Shown here piece by piece: positions 18,764 through 29,304 of a DNA stretch of 64,000 nt (position 1 is the first letter of the stretch; each line of letters opens with the position of its first letter). This stretch comes from Hyphomicrobiales bacterium (GTDB taxonomy: Bacteria > Pseudomonadota > Alphaproteobacteria > Rhizobiales > Aestuariivirgaceae). The notes beneath the pieces are model-generated. The model did no database searches. It worked only from the letters and a program-made list of their open reading frames with translations, and was not told the DNA's origin. The stretch lies in contig JACPNZ010000022.1 of the NCBI GenBank assembly GCA_016185245.1, forward strand, positions 1 to 64,000. The letters run 5' to 3'. The position numbers and the translations under genes are program-made.

Positions 18764-20818
18764 CTACGCCGCCTCGGCCTTGCGCGAGGCGATCACCTGC
18801 TCGGCGGCGCGGCCGACGAGCTCGGCCATGTGGTCATGGACGTAGGTGAAGGTGCCGACCCCGGCGGTGGCCGAGCGCAACTCGATGATCAGCGAACCGA
18901 TCTCCGATTCCGGCATGTGAGCCTTGACCGTGTCCCAGCCCGGCCAGCCGTCGCGTCCGTCGAAGCCCAGAAGCTGGCCGCGATGGCCGGTAACGATCTG
19001 GTTGACCCGCGAGGTGGCATCGCTCGGCACGTGGATTTCGACCGCCACGATGGGCTCGAGCAGCACCGAGGAACATTGCGGGATGCCCTCGGTCATGGCG
19101 ATGCGGGCCGCCGTCTTGAACGCCATTTCGGAAGAATCGACGTCGTGATAGGAGCCGTCCGACAGATTGACCGAGAAGTCGACCACCGGGAATCCCAGCG
19201 GGCCCTGGGCCATCCATTCGCGGACGCCGGTCTCGACCGCCGGGATATATTGCTTGGGCACCACGCCGCCGGAGATGGTGTCGGAGAACACGAAGCCGGT
19301 GCCGCGCGCCAGTGGTCCGATCTCGACCACGATATCGCCGAACTGGCCATGGCCGCCCGACTGCTTCTTGTGGCGGCCGCGCACCTGGGTCGACTTGCGG
19401 ATCGTCTCCTTGTAGGCGATGCGCCGCGGCCGCGACCGGGCATGGACGCCGAATTTGCCCTCGAGCCGTTCGATCGCCACGCGCAGATGCATCTCGCCCT
19501 GACCCCACAGCACCATCTCGTGGGTGTCGGTGTTGTGATCGAGCGCCAGCGAGGGATCTTCCTCGACCAGCTTGGCGATGGCGCTGGTGAGCTTGACTTC
19601 GTCCTTGCGGTCGCTGACCGATAGCGCCAGGCCGTAGACGCCTGGGGCCCGGGCAACCCTTGCCAGCTGGGCGGTCGAACCCTTGGCGGAGGCAATGGTT
19701 TCACCGGTGGCGATCGCCTCGAGCCGGCCGAGTGCCACCGTGTCGCCGGCCGCGGCCTTGGCGAGCTTGTTGGGCGTCTGGCCCATCAGCGCGAACAGAC
19801 CGGCGCAACGCGCATCCTGGCCACGCCCGCCGTAGAAGACCGTGCCATCGGCGGCCTCGCCCTGCAGAATGCGGGCGAGCGACAGCTTGCCGCCATGGGC
19901 CGTATGATAGGTCTTGAGCACCTGGGCCACCGTGCCGCCATTGGCTTTGAGACCGAGGCGCTTCACCGTTTCAGCCACGCCCGGCGCCTCGTGGCGCAGC
20001 GCCTTGAGCAACCGGCCGATGCCGTTGCCGTGCTCGGCCGAGCCGAACAGCACGGGTGTGATCAGACCCTCGGCCAGTTCGCGCGATAGATCGGCGAACA
20101 CCTGGTCGCGCGGCGGCTCGAGATCGGAGAGGAGATTTTCCATCAGCGCATCGTCATGGTCGGCGAGCTTCTCCAGCATGGCGAAACGCTCGCTCTTCTC
20201 GATCTCGGCAAGGTCGGCGGGAATGTCGATCACCTGGCTTTCGGCATGTTCGCGGTAGACGAAGGCGCGCTCCAGCGCCAGATCGATGAAGCCGGTGACG
20301 ATGCCGTTGGTCAATATCGGCAGCTGCCGGAGAACGAGCGGCCGGGAGCTCGCCGGCTGCAGCCAGGTGAGCACGTCACGCGGCGAGGATTCGGTCTTGT
20401 CGATCTTGTTGATGAACAGGATGCGCGGTATGTCGATTTCGTCGAGCTGCTTGAGAATGAGTTGCAAGGCGGGCGCCTTCTTGTCGTCGGCCTCGCAGAC
20501 GACGATCGCCGCATCGCAGCCGATAAGGGCGGCGCGCGCCTCCTGGGCGAATTCGATGGAGCCTGGGCAATCGAGGAAAGTGTAACTGTCGCCGAGATAA
20601 GTGGTGGTCGCGGCATTGAGCTCGACGCTCATGCCATGGGCGCGGGCCTCGGGCGAGGCATCGCCGATCGTCGATTTGTCGGCACCCCGCCCATGGCGCG
20701 GGATGGCGCCGGTGCGGAACAGGATGGCCTCGAGAAGCGTGGTCTTGCCGCTTAGATAGGGGCCCACCAGTGCAATGCACCGCGAGCCCGCAACTCGTCT
20801 GCCGGTGTTGGTATCCAT
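18764..20818 (-). CDS. Elongation factor G-like translational GTPase (EF-G paralogue)
   Basis: GPYLSGKTTLLEAIL (G1), FLDCPGSIEF (G3), FINKIDK (G4); EF-G domain IV-like C-terminus. Confidence 0.88.
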   Translation of the reverse strand: MDTNTGRRVAGSRCIALVGPYLSGKTTLLEAILFRTGAIPRHGRGADKSTIGDASPEARAHGMSVELNAATTTYLGDSYTFLDCPGSIEFAQEARAALIGCDAAIVVCEADDKKAPALQLILKQLDEIDIPRILFINKIDKTESSPRDVLTWLQPASSRPLVLRQLPILTNGIVTGFIDLALERAFVYREHAESQVIDIPADLAEIEKSERFAMLEKLADHDDALMENLLSDLEPPRDQVFADLSRELAEGLITPVLFGSAEHGNGIGRLLKALRHEAPGVAETVKRLGLKANGGTVAQVLKTYHTAHGGKLSLARILQGEAADGTVFYGGRGQDARCAGLFALMGQTPNKLAKAAAGDTVALGRLEAIATGETIASAKGSTAQLARVARAPGVYGLALSVSDRKDEVKLTSAIAKLVEEDPSLALDHNTDTHEMVLWGQGEMHLRVAIERLEGKFGVHARSRPRRIAYKETIRKSTQVRGRHKKQSGGHGQFGDIVVEIGPLARGTGFVFSDTISGGVVPKQYIPAVETGVREWMAQGPLGFPVVDFSVNLSDGSYHDVDSSEMAFKTAARIAMTEGIPQCSSVLLEPIVAVEIHVPSDATSRVNQIVTGHRGQLLGFDGRDGWPGWDTVKAHMPESEIGSLIIELRSATAGVGTFTYVHDHMAELVGRAAEQVIASRKAEAA

Positions 20819-21004
20819 GGCCGATCCTCCCTCTGACTGCCCAATAGCATCGGAGGACCGCCCATCTGCCTCGGAAAACCCTCTTGGGGCGGTCCCGACG
20901 GCTGAAGCTTGACTCTGTTTCGGGAGACCGGCAAGCGAAATCGAACCGGCATGGAAAGGGAGCGCGGTACCCCGCGCTCCGCTCGGTGGGTCAGCTCGTC
21001 GCCG

Positions 21005-21472
21005 CTACTTGGCGACGGTGAGGTGCAGGCTGCCGATGCCGGCCGCGATATTGAGCCCGGTCTGGGCCTGGATGCTGATCGGCTGCAGGTTGATGGTCTT
21101 GCGGAAGCCGCCGATCAGGACGTTGGCGCCGAGCCCGGCGATCACGGTCGCTTCGACCGAGGCACCGGCATAGTCGCCCTTGAGGGCGCCGCGGTTGATT
21201 TTGCCGGGGGCGAACACCGCCCAGGCCACCACCGACTGGTTGGTGAAGCCGATATCGACGCCGAGCTTGCCGATGCGCCCGGCGTAGTGCTCGAGCTTGC
21301 CGCCGCGGCCCGGCTCATAGACGCAGGCGACCTTCTTCGACGATCCGATGATGTAGCCGACGCCGGCATCGACACGGCAGGTGAGGAGCCCGACCTTGAC
21401 GCCCGAGGCGGCCTGAGCGCCGGTGACCGAGAGACCGAGCGCCATAAGCGCCGTTACAATGATTTTCTTCAT
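21005..21472 (-). CDS. DUF992 domain-containing exported protein
   Basis: Signal peptide and VGLLTCRVDAGVGYIIGSSKKVACVYEP. Confidence 0.8.
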   Translation of the reverse strand: MKKIIVTALMALGLSVTGAQAASGVKVGLLTCRVDAGVGYIIGSSKKVACVYEPGRGGKLEHYAGRIGKLGVDIGFTNQSVVAWAVFAPGKINRGALKGDYAGASVEATVIAGLGANVLIGGFRKTINLQPISIQAQTGLNIAAGIGSLHLTVAK

Positions 21473-21627
21473 GATACACATCCCTTGTTGAAGCCCGCGC
21501 CGGTGTTATCCGCGACATTGTGTCGGGATTGCGGCCCCAGCAAACCACAGGCCGGGCTCCGACAAAAGGGGGTTGCCCGCTCGCCTGCCTCATCCCATGC
21601 TGGCGGCCGGGGACGGATTCGGGATCG

Positions 21628-22302
21628 ATGAATTTTTCAGCCGAGTTTCTGCTGTCGATCGTCGAGGTCGCATGGATCAACATCCTGTTGTCCGGCGACA
21701 ATGCCGTGGTGATTGCGCTCGCTTGCCGGTCGCTGCCCGACCGTCTGCGGCGCTGGGGCATCCTGCTCGGCTCGGCAGCGGCCATCGCCTTGCGCATCGG
21801 CTTCGCCTTCATGGTAACCTGGTTGATGGCGGTGCCCTATTTGCAGGCGGCGGGCGGCGTTCTGCTGCTGTGGATCGCCGCGTCGCTCACCAATGGCGAG
21901 GACGCCGCCCACAGTGTCAAGGCCCACGAAAACCTCTGGCGTGCGGTCGGTACCATTGCCGTGGCCGATATGGCGATGAGCCTCGACAATGTGGTGGCGA
22001 TCGCCGCCGTGGCGCGCGGCAATCACTGGCTGTTCATCTTCGGGTTGGTGCTGTCGATCCCCCTGATCGTGGTGGGAGCTTCGCTGATCAGCGGCATTCT
22101 GGAGAAATGGCCGGTGCTGGTGTGGGCCGGCGCCGCCATTCTCGGCTGGGTGGCGGGCCAAATGATCGGCGACGATCCGGCCCTGCTGCTGCGCCTTGGG
22201 CTTGAGCAGTCCAGCTTCGTGCATTTCGGATCGGCGGCGCTAGGAGGTGCAGCGGTGCTGCTTGCCGGCTTCTGGCTTAAGCGGCGCAACGCCGTCGCCT
22301 AG
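21628..22302 (+). CDS. TerC family (YjbE-type) membrane protein
   Basis: NILLSGDNAVVIALACRSLP...MAMSLDNVVAIAAVARGN. Confidence 0.92.
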   Translation: MNFSAEFLLSIVEVAWINILLSGDNAVVIALACRSLPDRLRRWGILLGSAAAIALRIGFAFMVTWLMAVPYLQAAGGVLLLWIAASLTNGEDAAHSVKAHENLWRAVGTIAVADMAMSLDNVVAIAAVARGNHWLFIFGLVLSIPLIVVGASLISGILEKWPVLVWAGAAILGWVAGQMIGDDPALLLRLGLEQSSFVHFGSAALGGAAVLLAGFWLKRRNAVA

Positions 22303-22479
22303 GCCTGGTCCGCCCGGCGAACCGGGGATGCGGGCAAAGGGACCGCGCATGTTTCGCATTAAATTGCCGTAAATAAAATGGGGAAGCTTGCACGCCGGTC
22401 GGAAGTCTGGTGTCATTGCCCGGCCGGCAGAGGCACAGGCAATGTTCCGGGACCGGCCGTAACACAGGAGAACCAAATC

Positions 22480-22776
22480 ATGCATGCGGTTATGCGGAGT
22501 TACTCCGGAAAAGGCGCCAAGGACCTATTCACTGCACTCGATAAGCATAAGGCCGACGTGGAAAAGGCGCTTCGCGCGGTCAAGGGCTTTGCCAGCTATA
22601 CGCTGGCCCGCACCGGCGATGGCGGCTTCTCGGTCACCGTCTGCAAGGACAAGGCGGGCTGCGACGAAAGCCTCAAGGTCGCCCGCGAATGGATCGCCAA
22701 GAACGCAGCCAATACCGGCGCGGCATCGCCGGTTGTAACCGAGGGAACCGTCCTCATCAACGCCCACGCCCATTGA
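22480..22776 (+). CDS. Small hypothetical protein (ABM-fold-like)
   Basis: 98-aa ORF MHAVMRSYSGKGAKDLFTALDKHKADVEKALRAVKGFASY... Confidence 0.65.
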   Translation: MHAVMRSYSGKGAKDLFTALDKHKADVEKALRAVKGFASYTLARTGDGGFSVTVCKDKAGCDESLKVAREWIAKNAANTGAASPVVTEGTVLINAHAH

Positions 22777-22810
22777 AGGTCGTTGCCGGGCCCGGGCGAA
22801 AGCCCGGCGC

Positions 22811-23113
22811 TCAGTCGCACACCTGGCCGGCGAAAATTGCCTTGTTCCAGCGCCGGACCATGATATTGGTCCGAAGCCCCGCCCTCGTGGCCGGATCGGC
22901 CGCGAACAACGCCATGGCCTCGGTGCGTGTTTCGACATCGAGCACCAGCAGCCCGCCGATAGGCGTGACCCCATCGTCGCTGCGCAAGCTGCCGGCGCAG
23001 AGAATGCGATCCTTGATCGACTGCTCATAGGCCCAGTGGTCGTCCATCAGGACCCGATCGCGGCGCAATTCGGCACCGCCCGGGCCGTCCTCGCTGACGA
23101 TCATCCAGGCCAT
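22811..23113 (-). CDS. YciI family protein
   Basis: LMDDHWAYEQSIKDRILCAGSLRSDDGVTPIGGLLVLDVETRTEAMALFAADPATRAGL. Confidence 0.8.
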   Translation of the reverse strand: MAWMIVSEDGPGGAELRRDRVLMDDHWAYEQSIKDRILCAGSLRSDDGVTPIGGLLVLDVETRTEAMALFAADPATRAGLRTNIMVRRWNKAIFAGQVCD

Positions 23114-23118
23114 GGCGA

Positions 23119-23613
23119 TCAATTGCGGCCGATATAGTCGAACTTGCCCAGTTCGACGCCGTTGTGGCGCAAGATATTGTAGGCGGTGGTGAGGTGGAAG
23201 TGGAAGTTGGGCATGACGAAGTTCATCAGATACGGCACCGCCAGCCAGCTCATTTCGGTGCCGGCGACCTTCAGCGTGATGGTGCGCTTTTCGGCATCCT
23301 TGTAGAGCTCGGGCTTCAGCGTGGCGATGAAGGCGAGCGTCTTGGCAATCCGCGCCTGCAACTCGGCGAAGGTCTTCTCGTTGTCCTCGTAGCTCGGCGG
23401 CACCATGCCGGCGAGCCGCGCCGAGGCACCCTTGGCATGGTCACAGGCGATCAGCACCTGGCGGGTGAAGGGCAGCATGTCGGGAAAGAGACGGAAGTTC
23501 AGCAGCGCATTGGGATCGATCTTCCTGGCCGCACAATGCTCCTCGGCCTTCTTCAGAATGACCGCGAAGTTGTTGAGATAACGCGTAAAGACGGGTACGG
23601 AACTATCGAACAT
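23119..23613 (-). CDS. DUF1993 domain-containing protein
   Basis: SVPVFTRYLNNFAVILKKAEEHCAARKIDPNALLNFRLFPDMLPFTRQV...FHLTTAYNILRHNGVELGKFDYIG. Confidence 0.85.
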   Translation of the reverse strand: MFDSSVPVFTRYLNNFAVILKKAEEHCAARKIDPNALLNFRLFPDMLPFTRQVLIACDHAKGASARLAGMVPPSYEDNEKTFAELQARIAKTLAFIATLKPELYKDAEKRTITLKVAGTEMSWLAVPYLMNFVMPNFHFHLTTAYNILRHNGVELGKFDYIGRN

Positions 23614-23627
23614 GATTCGGCTTTTCC

Positions 23628-24932
<1,305 letters not shown>

Positions 24933-24941
24933 TCATGGGCC

Positions 24942-26105
24942 ATGGCACAACTACCCGTCCTCATCGCCGGCGGCGGCATCGCCGGACTTGCCGCAAGCCT
25001 CGGCCTGGCCCGGAAGGGCCTTGCGGCGCAGGTCTTCGAGCAAAGCAAAGAATTTTCCGAAGTCGGCGCCGGCTTGCAGATGTCGCCCAACGCGGTGCGG
25101 GCCCTGCAGTGGCTGGGGGCCTGGGAGGCCATCGAGCCGAATTGCGTCACACCGTCGGAAATTCATGTGCGCGACGGGAGGACGGCGGCACTGCTGCAGC
25201 GGCTGCGGCTTGGAAAACCCTTCGAGCAGAGCTTCGGCGCTCCCTACCGGGTAGCTCACCGGGCCGATCTGCTCGCCGGCCTGGTGGCAGCCGCAAGGTC
25301 TTCGCCACTCCCCCAGCTGAATACCGGCGCTTCCGTGGTTGCCACGCACGGAGCGGCCATCGAATTGTCCGACGGCAGGCGCGAGCTGGGTATGGCTGTA
25401 ATCGCCGCCGACGGCATCGGTTCGACCCTGCGCCAGCAGGCCTGGCCCAGCACCGCGCCGGAGTTTCGCGGCCATGCCATTTACCGGGCACTGATACCGC
25501 TGGCGGCGGTGCCGCCGGCGATTGCCAACGACTGCGTGACGCTGTGGCTCTATCCCGGCGGCCATGTGGTCCATTATGCGGTGAGCGCCTGGCGGCAATT
25601 CAACATCGTGGCGGCGATCGACAGCCCCTGGACGGCAGACGCCTGGAGCGAGCCCGGCGATCCGGCCGAGCTCAAGGCCGCCTTTGCCGATGCCGCACTC
25701 TCCCTTGCCGAACTGATTGCCGCGCCGCCCAACTGGCTGCGCTGGGCCGGCGCCGATCTCGCTCCGCGGGCAAATTGGACAAGAGGGCCGCTGGCGCTCG
25801 CCGGCGATGCCGCTCACGCCACTTTGCCCTATCTGGCGCAAGGGGCGGCGATGGCGTTGGAAGATGCTTGTATTCTCGCTGCATCGCTGGGCCGAGACAC
25901 CGATGTCGCCGGCGCCCTTGCCCACTATGAACACGAGCGAAGACCGCGCACCGCCCGCATCCAGCTGGCCTCGCGCCGACTCGCCGGACTTTACCATGCC
26001 CGCGGCGTGACAGCCCTGGCCCGCAATGCGGCGCTGAAGCTTGCCCCGGCCGACCACCTGCTCCGGCGCTATGGCTGGATCTACGATTGGCGGCCGCCGG
26101 AGTGA
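24942..26105 (+). CDS. FAD-dependent monooxygenase (salicylate/hydroxybenzoate hydroxylase-like)
   Basis: PVLIAGGGIAGLAASLGLARKG...LALAGDAAHATLPYLAQGAAMALEDA. Confidence 0.92.
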   Translation: MAQLPVLIAGGGIAGLAASLGLARKGLAAQVFEQSKEFSEVGAGLQMSPNAVRALQWLGAWEAIEPNCVTPSEIHVRDGRTAALLQRLRLGKPFEQSFGAPYRVAHRADLLAGLVAAARSSPLPQLNTGASVVATHGAAIELSDGRRELGMAVIAADGIGSTLRQQAWPSTAPEFRGHAIYRALIPLAAVPPAIANDCVTLWLYPGGHVVHYAVSAWRQFNIVAAIDSPWTADAWSEPGDPAELKAAFADAALSLAELIAAPPNWLRWAGADLAPRANWTRGPLALAGDAAHATLPYLAQGAAMALEDACILAASLGRDTDVAGALAHYEHERRPRTARIQLASRRLAGLYHARGVTALARNAALKLAPADHLLRRYGWIYDWRPPE

Positions 26106-26140
26106 CTCCGGCGGTTCGCTGTAAGGAACTGGACGGGTAA

Positions 26141-26509
26141 TCAGCGTTTCTGCGAGTCCCCGCCGCCGCCCTTGTCTTCGTATTCCTTCCTACCCCTTGT
26201 CTGGACCCAGCAGCGCTTCTCCGATGCGGCCACCCCATGGGTGAGCGCCGCCGGGCCGTTGGCGTCTCCGCCCCGGCAGATGACAACGCCGGGACTGCGG
26301 CAGTTCTCGCCGGCGGCAAGCTGGAAGTTGTAGGTCTTGTCCTTCACCAGCCGGTCGCAGCAATCGCGCGCATCTGCCCGCGACGAGCTTTGACAGAGGC
26401 GGTCACCGCGGGTGTCGGCCACGGCTTTTTCGGCTGTAAGGGCAAAACCTCCGGCGACGGCAAACCCGGCGGCCAGGATCAGCAAATTCAAACGGGATGT
26501 TCCGATCAT
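26141..26509 (-). CDS. Cys-containing exported hypothetical protein
   Basis: N-terminal signal-like segment; CQSSSRADARDCCDRLV...CRSPGVVICRGG. Confidence 0.6.
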   Translation of the reverse strand: MIGTSRLNLLILAAGFAVAGGFALTAEKAVADTRGDRLCQSSSRADARDCCDRLVKDKTYNFQLAAGENCRSPGVVICRGGDANGPAALTHGVAASEKRCWVQTRGRKEYEDKGGGGDSQKR

Positions 26510-26675
26510 ATGTCACTCCTATGAGTTGGCGATCGAGTCCGATCGATGGCAAGATGATGATCGAGTTGTAGTGAGCCGCGGCTGAATGACCCGTTAGGCC
26601 CCCGTTCATCGGCGGCTGTGGCGGGGAATAGGGCGGCGGCAACCGGCGTAACTACAGAACAATGGGAGATTTACC

Positions 26676-27227
26676 ATGCGCGCACTGATGACAGCAACCT
26701 TCGCCGCCCTGATCGCCATATCCGGAACCGCTTTCGCTCAAGGTGGTGGCGGTTCGGGCGGCAGCAGCAGTGGCAGCAGCGGCACCAATTCGCCAACCAG
26801 CCACACCTGCAAGCAGGGCGAAGTGTGGGACAAGAACAAGAGCAAATGCATCAAGGCCACGTCCGGCCTGCTGCCCGACGAGGAGCTCTATCAGCAGGGC
26901 CGGGCGCTTGCCAAACAGGGCCAATATGACTGGGCCCTGCAAGTGTTGGCCCTCGTCCAGAACCAGGACGACCCGCGCGTCCTCAACTACCAGGGCTATG
27001 CCAACCGCAAGGCCGGGCGCCTCGAAATCGGAATAACCTATTACCGCAAGGCCCTGGCGCTCAACCCGAATTTCGTGTTGGCCCGCGAGTATCTGGGAGA
27101 AGGATATGTGGCCGCCGGGCGCACCGACCTGGCCAAAGCCGAGCTTGCCGAAATCCAGTCGCGCTGCGGCACGACATGCGAGGAATACCACGATCTGTCG
27201 GCGGCCATCGCCAAGGCCACGAACTGA
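26676..27227 (+). CDS. Secreted TPR-like protein, paralogue A
   Basis: Signal peptide, Gly/Ser linker, CKQGEVWDKNKSKCIKATSGLLPDEELYQQGRALAKQGQYDWALQVL..., TPR-like. Confidence 0.75.
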   Translation: MRALMTATFAALIAISGTAFAQGGGGSGGSSSGSSGTNSPTSHTCKQGEVWDKNKSKCIKATSGLLPDEELYQQGRALAKQGQYDWALQVLALVQNQDDPRVLNYQGYANRKAGRLEIGITYYRKALALNPNFVLAREYLGEGYVAAGRTDLAKAELAEIQSRCGTTCEEYHDLSAAIAKATN

Positions 27228-27281
27228 CGATACGCCGGCACGGCTGACCGGGAGGATTGCCCCCCTTTCCCGTCGGCTGTG

Positions 27282-27660
27282 CTATTTCGGGGGCAGGAGC
27301 CAGTCGACCTGGCCCTGCCCCCAGCTTCCCAGGCCGAGGCGCCGGGCCAATGCCGGCATCAGCACATCGAGCTCTCCCGCTAGGGTCCAAGGCGGATTGA
27401 CGATCACCAGACCGGAGCCCGCCAGGCCCCCGGCCTCGAAGGATTCCTTGACCACAGCACATGGCTGCCGTGGCAAACCGCTTCAGTCCCTCGCTCAGCA
27501 TCGATAGCGCTCGCCCGGCTTCGTCCTTCTGCTCATAGAAAGGGATTGATGAGGACCAGCCCGCAGCGTTCTGGCGGCGTCAGCTGCGCGGTCAGCCACG
27601 GCAAACCGGGATAGCATCCATAGCCGCCGGCTGGAATCTGGAATAGAGCAGCGGCAACCG
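27282..27660 (-). pseudogene. rlmJ 3' fragment (degenerate duplicate)
   Basis: Encodes ...LVIVNPPWTLAGELDVLMPALARRLGLGSWGQGQVDWLLPPK identical to RlmJ C-terminus; upstream fragments PPERCGLVLINP and PAGGYGCYPGLPWLTAQL match RlmJ with indels. Confidence 0.9.
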
Positions 27661-27689
27661 GCGTAGAACGGAATAAAGGGAGACTTACC

Positions 27690-27953
27690 ATGCGTGTTCT
27701 GATGATAGCAACACTTGCCGCCCTCATCGCCTTTTCCGCGACGGCCTTTGCCTCATATCACGGCGGTTCGGGCGGCGGCAGTTCGGGCGGCGGCGGTTAC
27801 GGCGGCGGCGGCAACTCGTCGGCGACCCACCATTGCAAGTACGGCAAGATGTGGGACAAGAAGCATAAGAAATGCGTCAAAGCCAGTTCCGGCCTCATCC
27901 CCGACGAAGAGCGCTATGGGCAAGGCCAGGCCATCGCCAAGGCCGCGAACTGA
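27690..27953 (+). CDS. Secreted Gly-rich protein, paralogue B (lacks TPR part of paralogue A)
   Basis: MRVLMIATLAALIAFSATAFA...CKYGKMWDKKHKKCVKASSGLIPDEERYGQGQAIAKAAN, paralogous to 26676-27227. Confidence 0.7.
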   Translation: MRVLMIATLAALIAFSATAFASYHGGSGGGSSGGGGYGGGGNSSATHHCKYGKMWDKKHKKCVKASSGLIPDEERYGQGQAIAKAAN

Positions 27954-28008
27954 AGAGACGCCGGCACGGCTGACCGGGAGGCTTGCCCCCTTTTTCCCGT
28001 CGGCTGTG

Positions 28009-28731
28009 CTATTTCGGGGGCAGGAGCCAGTCGACTTGGCCCTGCCCCCAGCTTCCCAGGCCGAGGCGCCGGGCCAATGCCGGCATCAGCACATCGAGCT
28101 CTCCCGCTAGGGTCCAAGGCGGATTGACGATCACCAGACCGGAGCCCGCCAGGCCCCCGGCCTCGAAGGATTCCTTGAGTCCCTGGGCCAGCATGGCAAG
28201 CGCCCGCTCGGCCTCGGCCTTCTGTTCATAAGGCGGATCGATCAGCACCAGCCCGCGGCGTTCGGGCGGCGGCAATTGCGACCTGATGCAGATCTCGGCA
28301 TCGACCCCGGTCACGGTGACGCGGGGGTCGGCGGCAAAGCAGGCCTCGAGCAGAGCCCGGTCGTCCGGATGCAGTTCATTGGCCACCAGCCGATCGCCCT
28401 CCCGCATCAGTTGTGCGGCAAGCCAGGGCGAACCGGGATAGCGTTGGTAGCCGCCGGCGGGATTGAGTGCCGCCAGGCAATCGCGATAGGGTTTCAGCAG
28501 GCTCTCGACCGCAGGGGAAAACGCCTCGGCCAGGCGGGCGATGCCGCCCTGCCATTCGCCGGTCTTCTGTGCCTCGGAGCCGTCGAGGTCGTAGACGCCA
28601 ATGCCGGCATGGGCGTCGATGACCCGGAACGGCTTGTTCTTGCGAGTGAGATAGACAAGGATTCGTGTCAGGACCACGTGCTTCAGCACATCGGCATGGT
28701 TTCCGGCGTGATAGGCATGACGGTAGTTCAT
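28009..28731 (-). CDS. rlmJ: 23S rRNA (adenine(2030)-N(6))-methyltransferase RlmJ
   Basis: MNYRHAYHAGNHADVLKHVVL...LIDPPYEQKAE. Confidence 0.95.
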   Translation of the reverse strand: MNYRHAYHAGNHADVLKHVVLTRILVYLTRKNKPFRVIDAHAGIGVYDLDGSEAQKTGEWQGGIARLAEAFSPAVESLLKPYRDCLAALNPAGGYQRYPGSPWLAAQLMREGDRLVANELHPDDRALLEACFAADPRVTVTGVDAEICIRSQLPPPERRGLVLIDPPYEQKAEAERALAMLAQGLKESFEAGGLAGSGLVIVNPPWTLAGELDVLMPALARRLGLGSWGQGQVDWLLPPK

Positions 28732-28809
28732 CTTGTTAAATCACATGGGCAACGAAATTGGCCGGGTCAAGCCCGGCTGGCAGCCGTAACAGGACCGGCA
28801 CCCTCAATA

Positions 28810-29151
28810 TCAAGCGATGGAAAAGGGATCGAACATGGTGCCGTCCTGGCCCAGGTTCAAATAGAGCACCCGGTCGGGATGGGCCGCGGGGATCATAAAG
28901 AAGCCGACATAGTCGGCAGCATAGCCCATCTCGCCGCAGGGCGTATCGGGGATCTCGTCCTCGAGCTGGGCGTCATAATCGGCCTTGTGCTTGTCGACCG
29001 GCACGATCTGGAAGAAGGCCCAGCCAGGCGGGCCGTTTTTTCGCTCCGTGGGCGGAGCAAGCTGGCAGTCCTCGTCGTCGGGGATGAGCTTTGCCTGGCG
29101 CCGGTCCGGCAGCAACGCTTCCGGCCCCTTGTAACTTGGAAACTGGAGCAT
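28810..29151 (-). CDS. Hypothetical protein
   Basis: 113-aa ORF MLQFPSYKGPEALLPDRRQAKLIPDDEDCQLAPP...; no antisense gene. Confidence 0.55.
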   Translation of the reverse strand: MLQFPSYKGPEALLPDRRQAKLIPDDEDCQLAPPTERKNGPPGWAFFQIVPVDKHKADYDAQLEDEIPDTPCGEMGYAADYVGFFMIPAAHPDRVLYLNLGQDGTMFDPFSIA

Positions 29152-29304
29152 CCGCTAATGTGGATGTCGCGGTGGCTCGCCAGCAATGGCCGACAGTGCA
29201 ACGAGCGCCGGTAGCAATGCAAGCAATTCCTTCATGCCGCCACCACATGCCAGAATTCCGGTCCCTTGGCTATCGGCCGCCACGCCGCCGGGTTATGAAC
29301 GGAC

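Noticed and set aside
21482-21627. Possible manganese (yybP-ykoY) riboswitch upstream of the TerC gene
   Set aside because: TerC genes often carry one, but I could not recognise its conserved motifs here; would need an Infernal scan.
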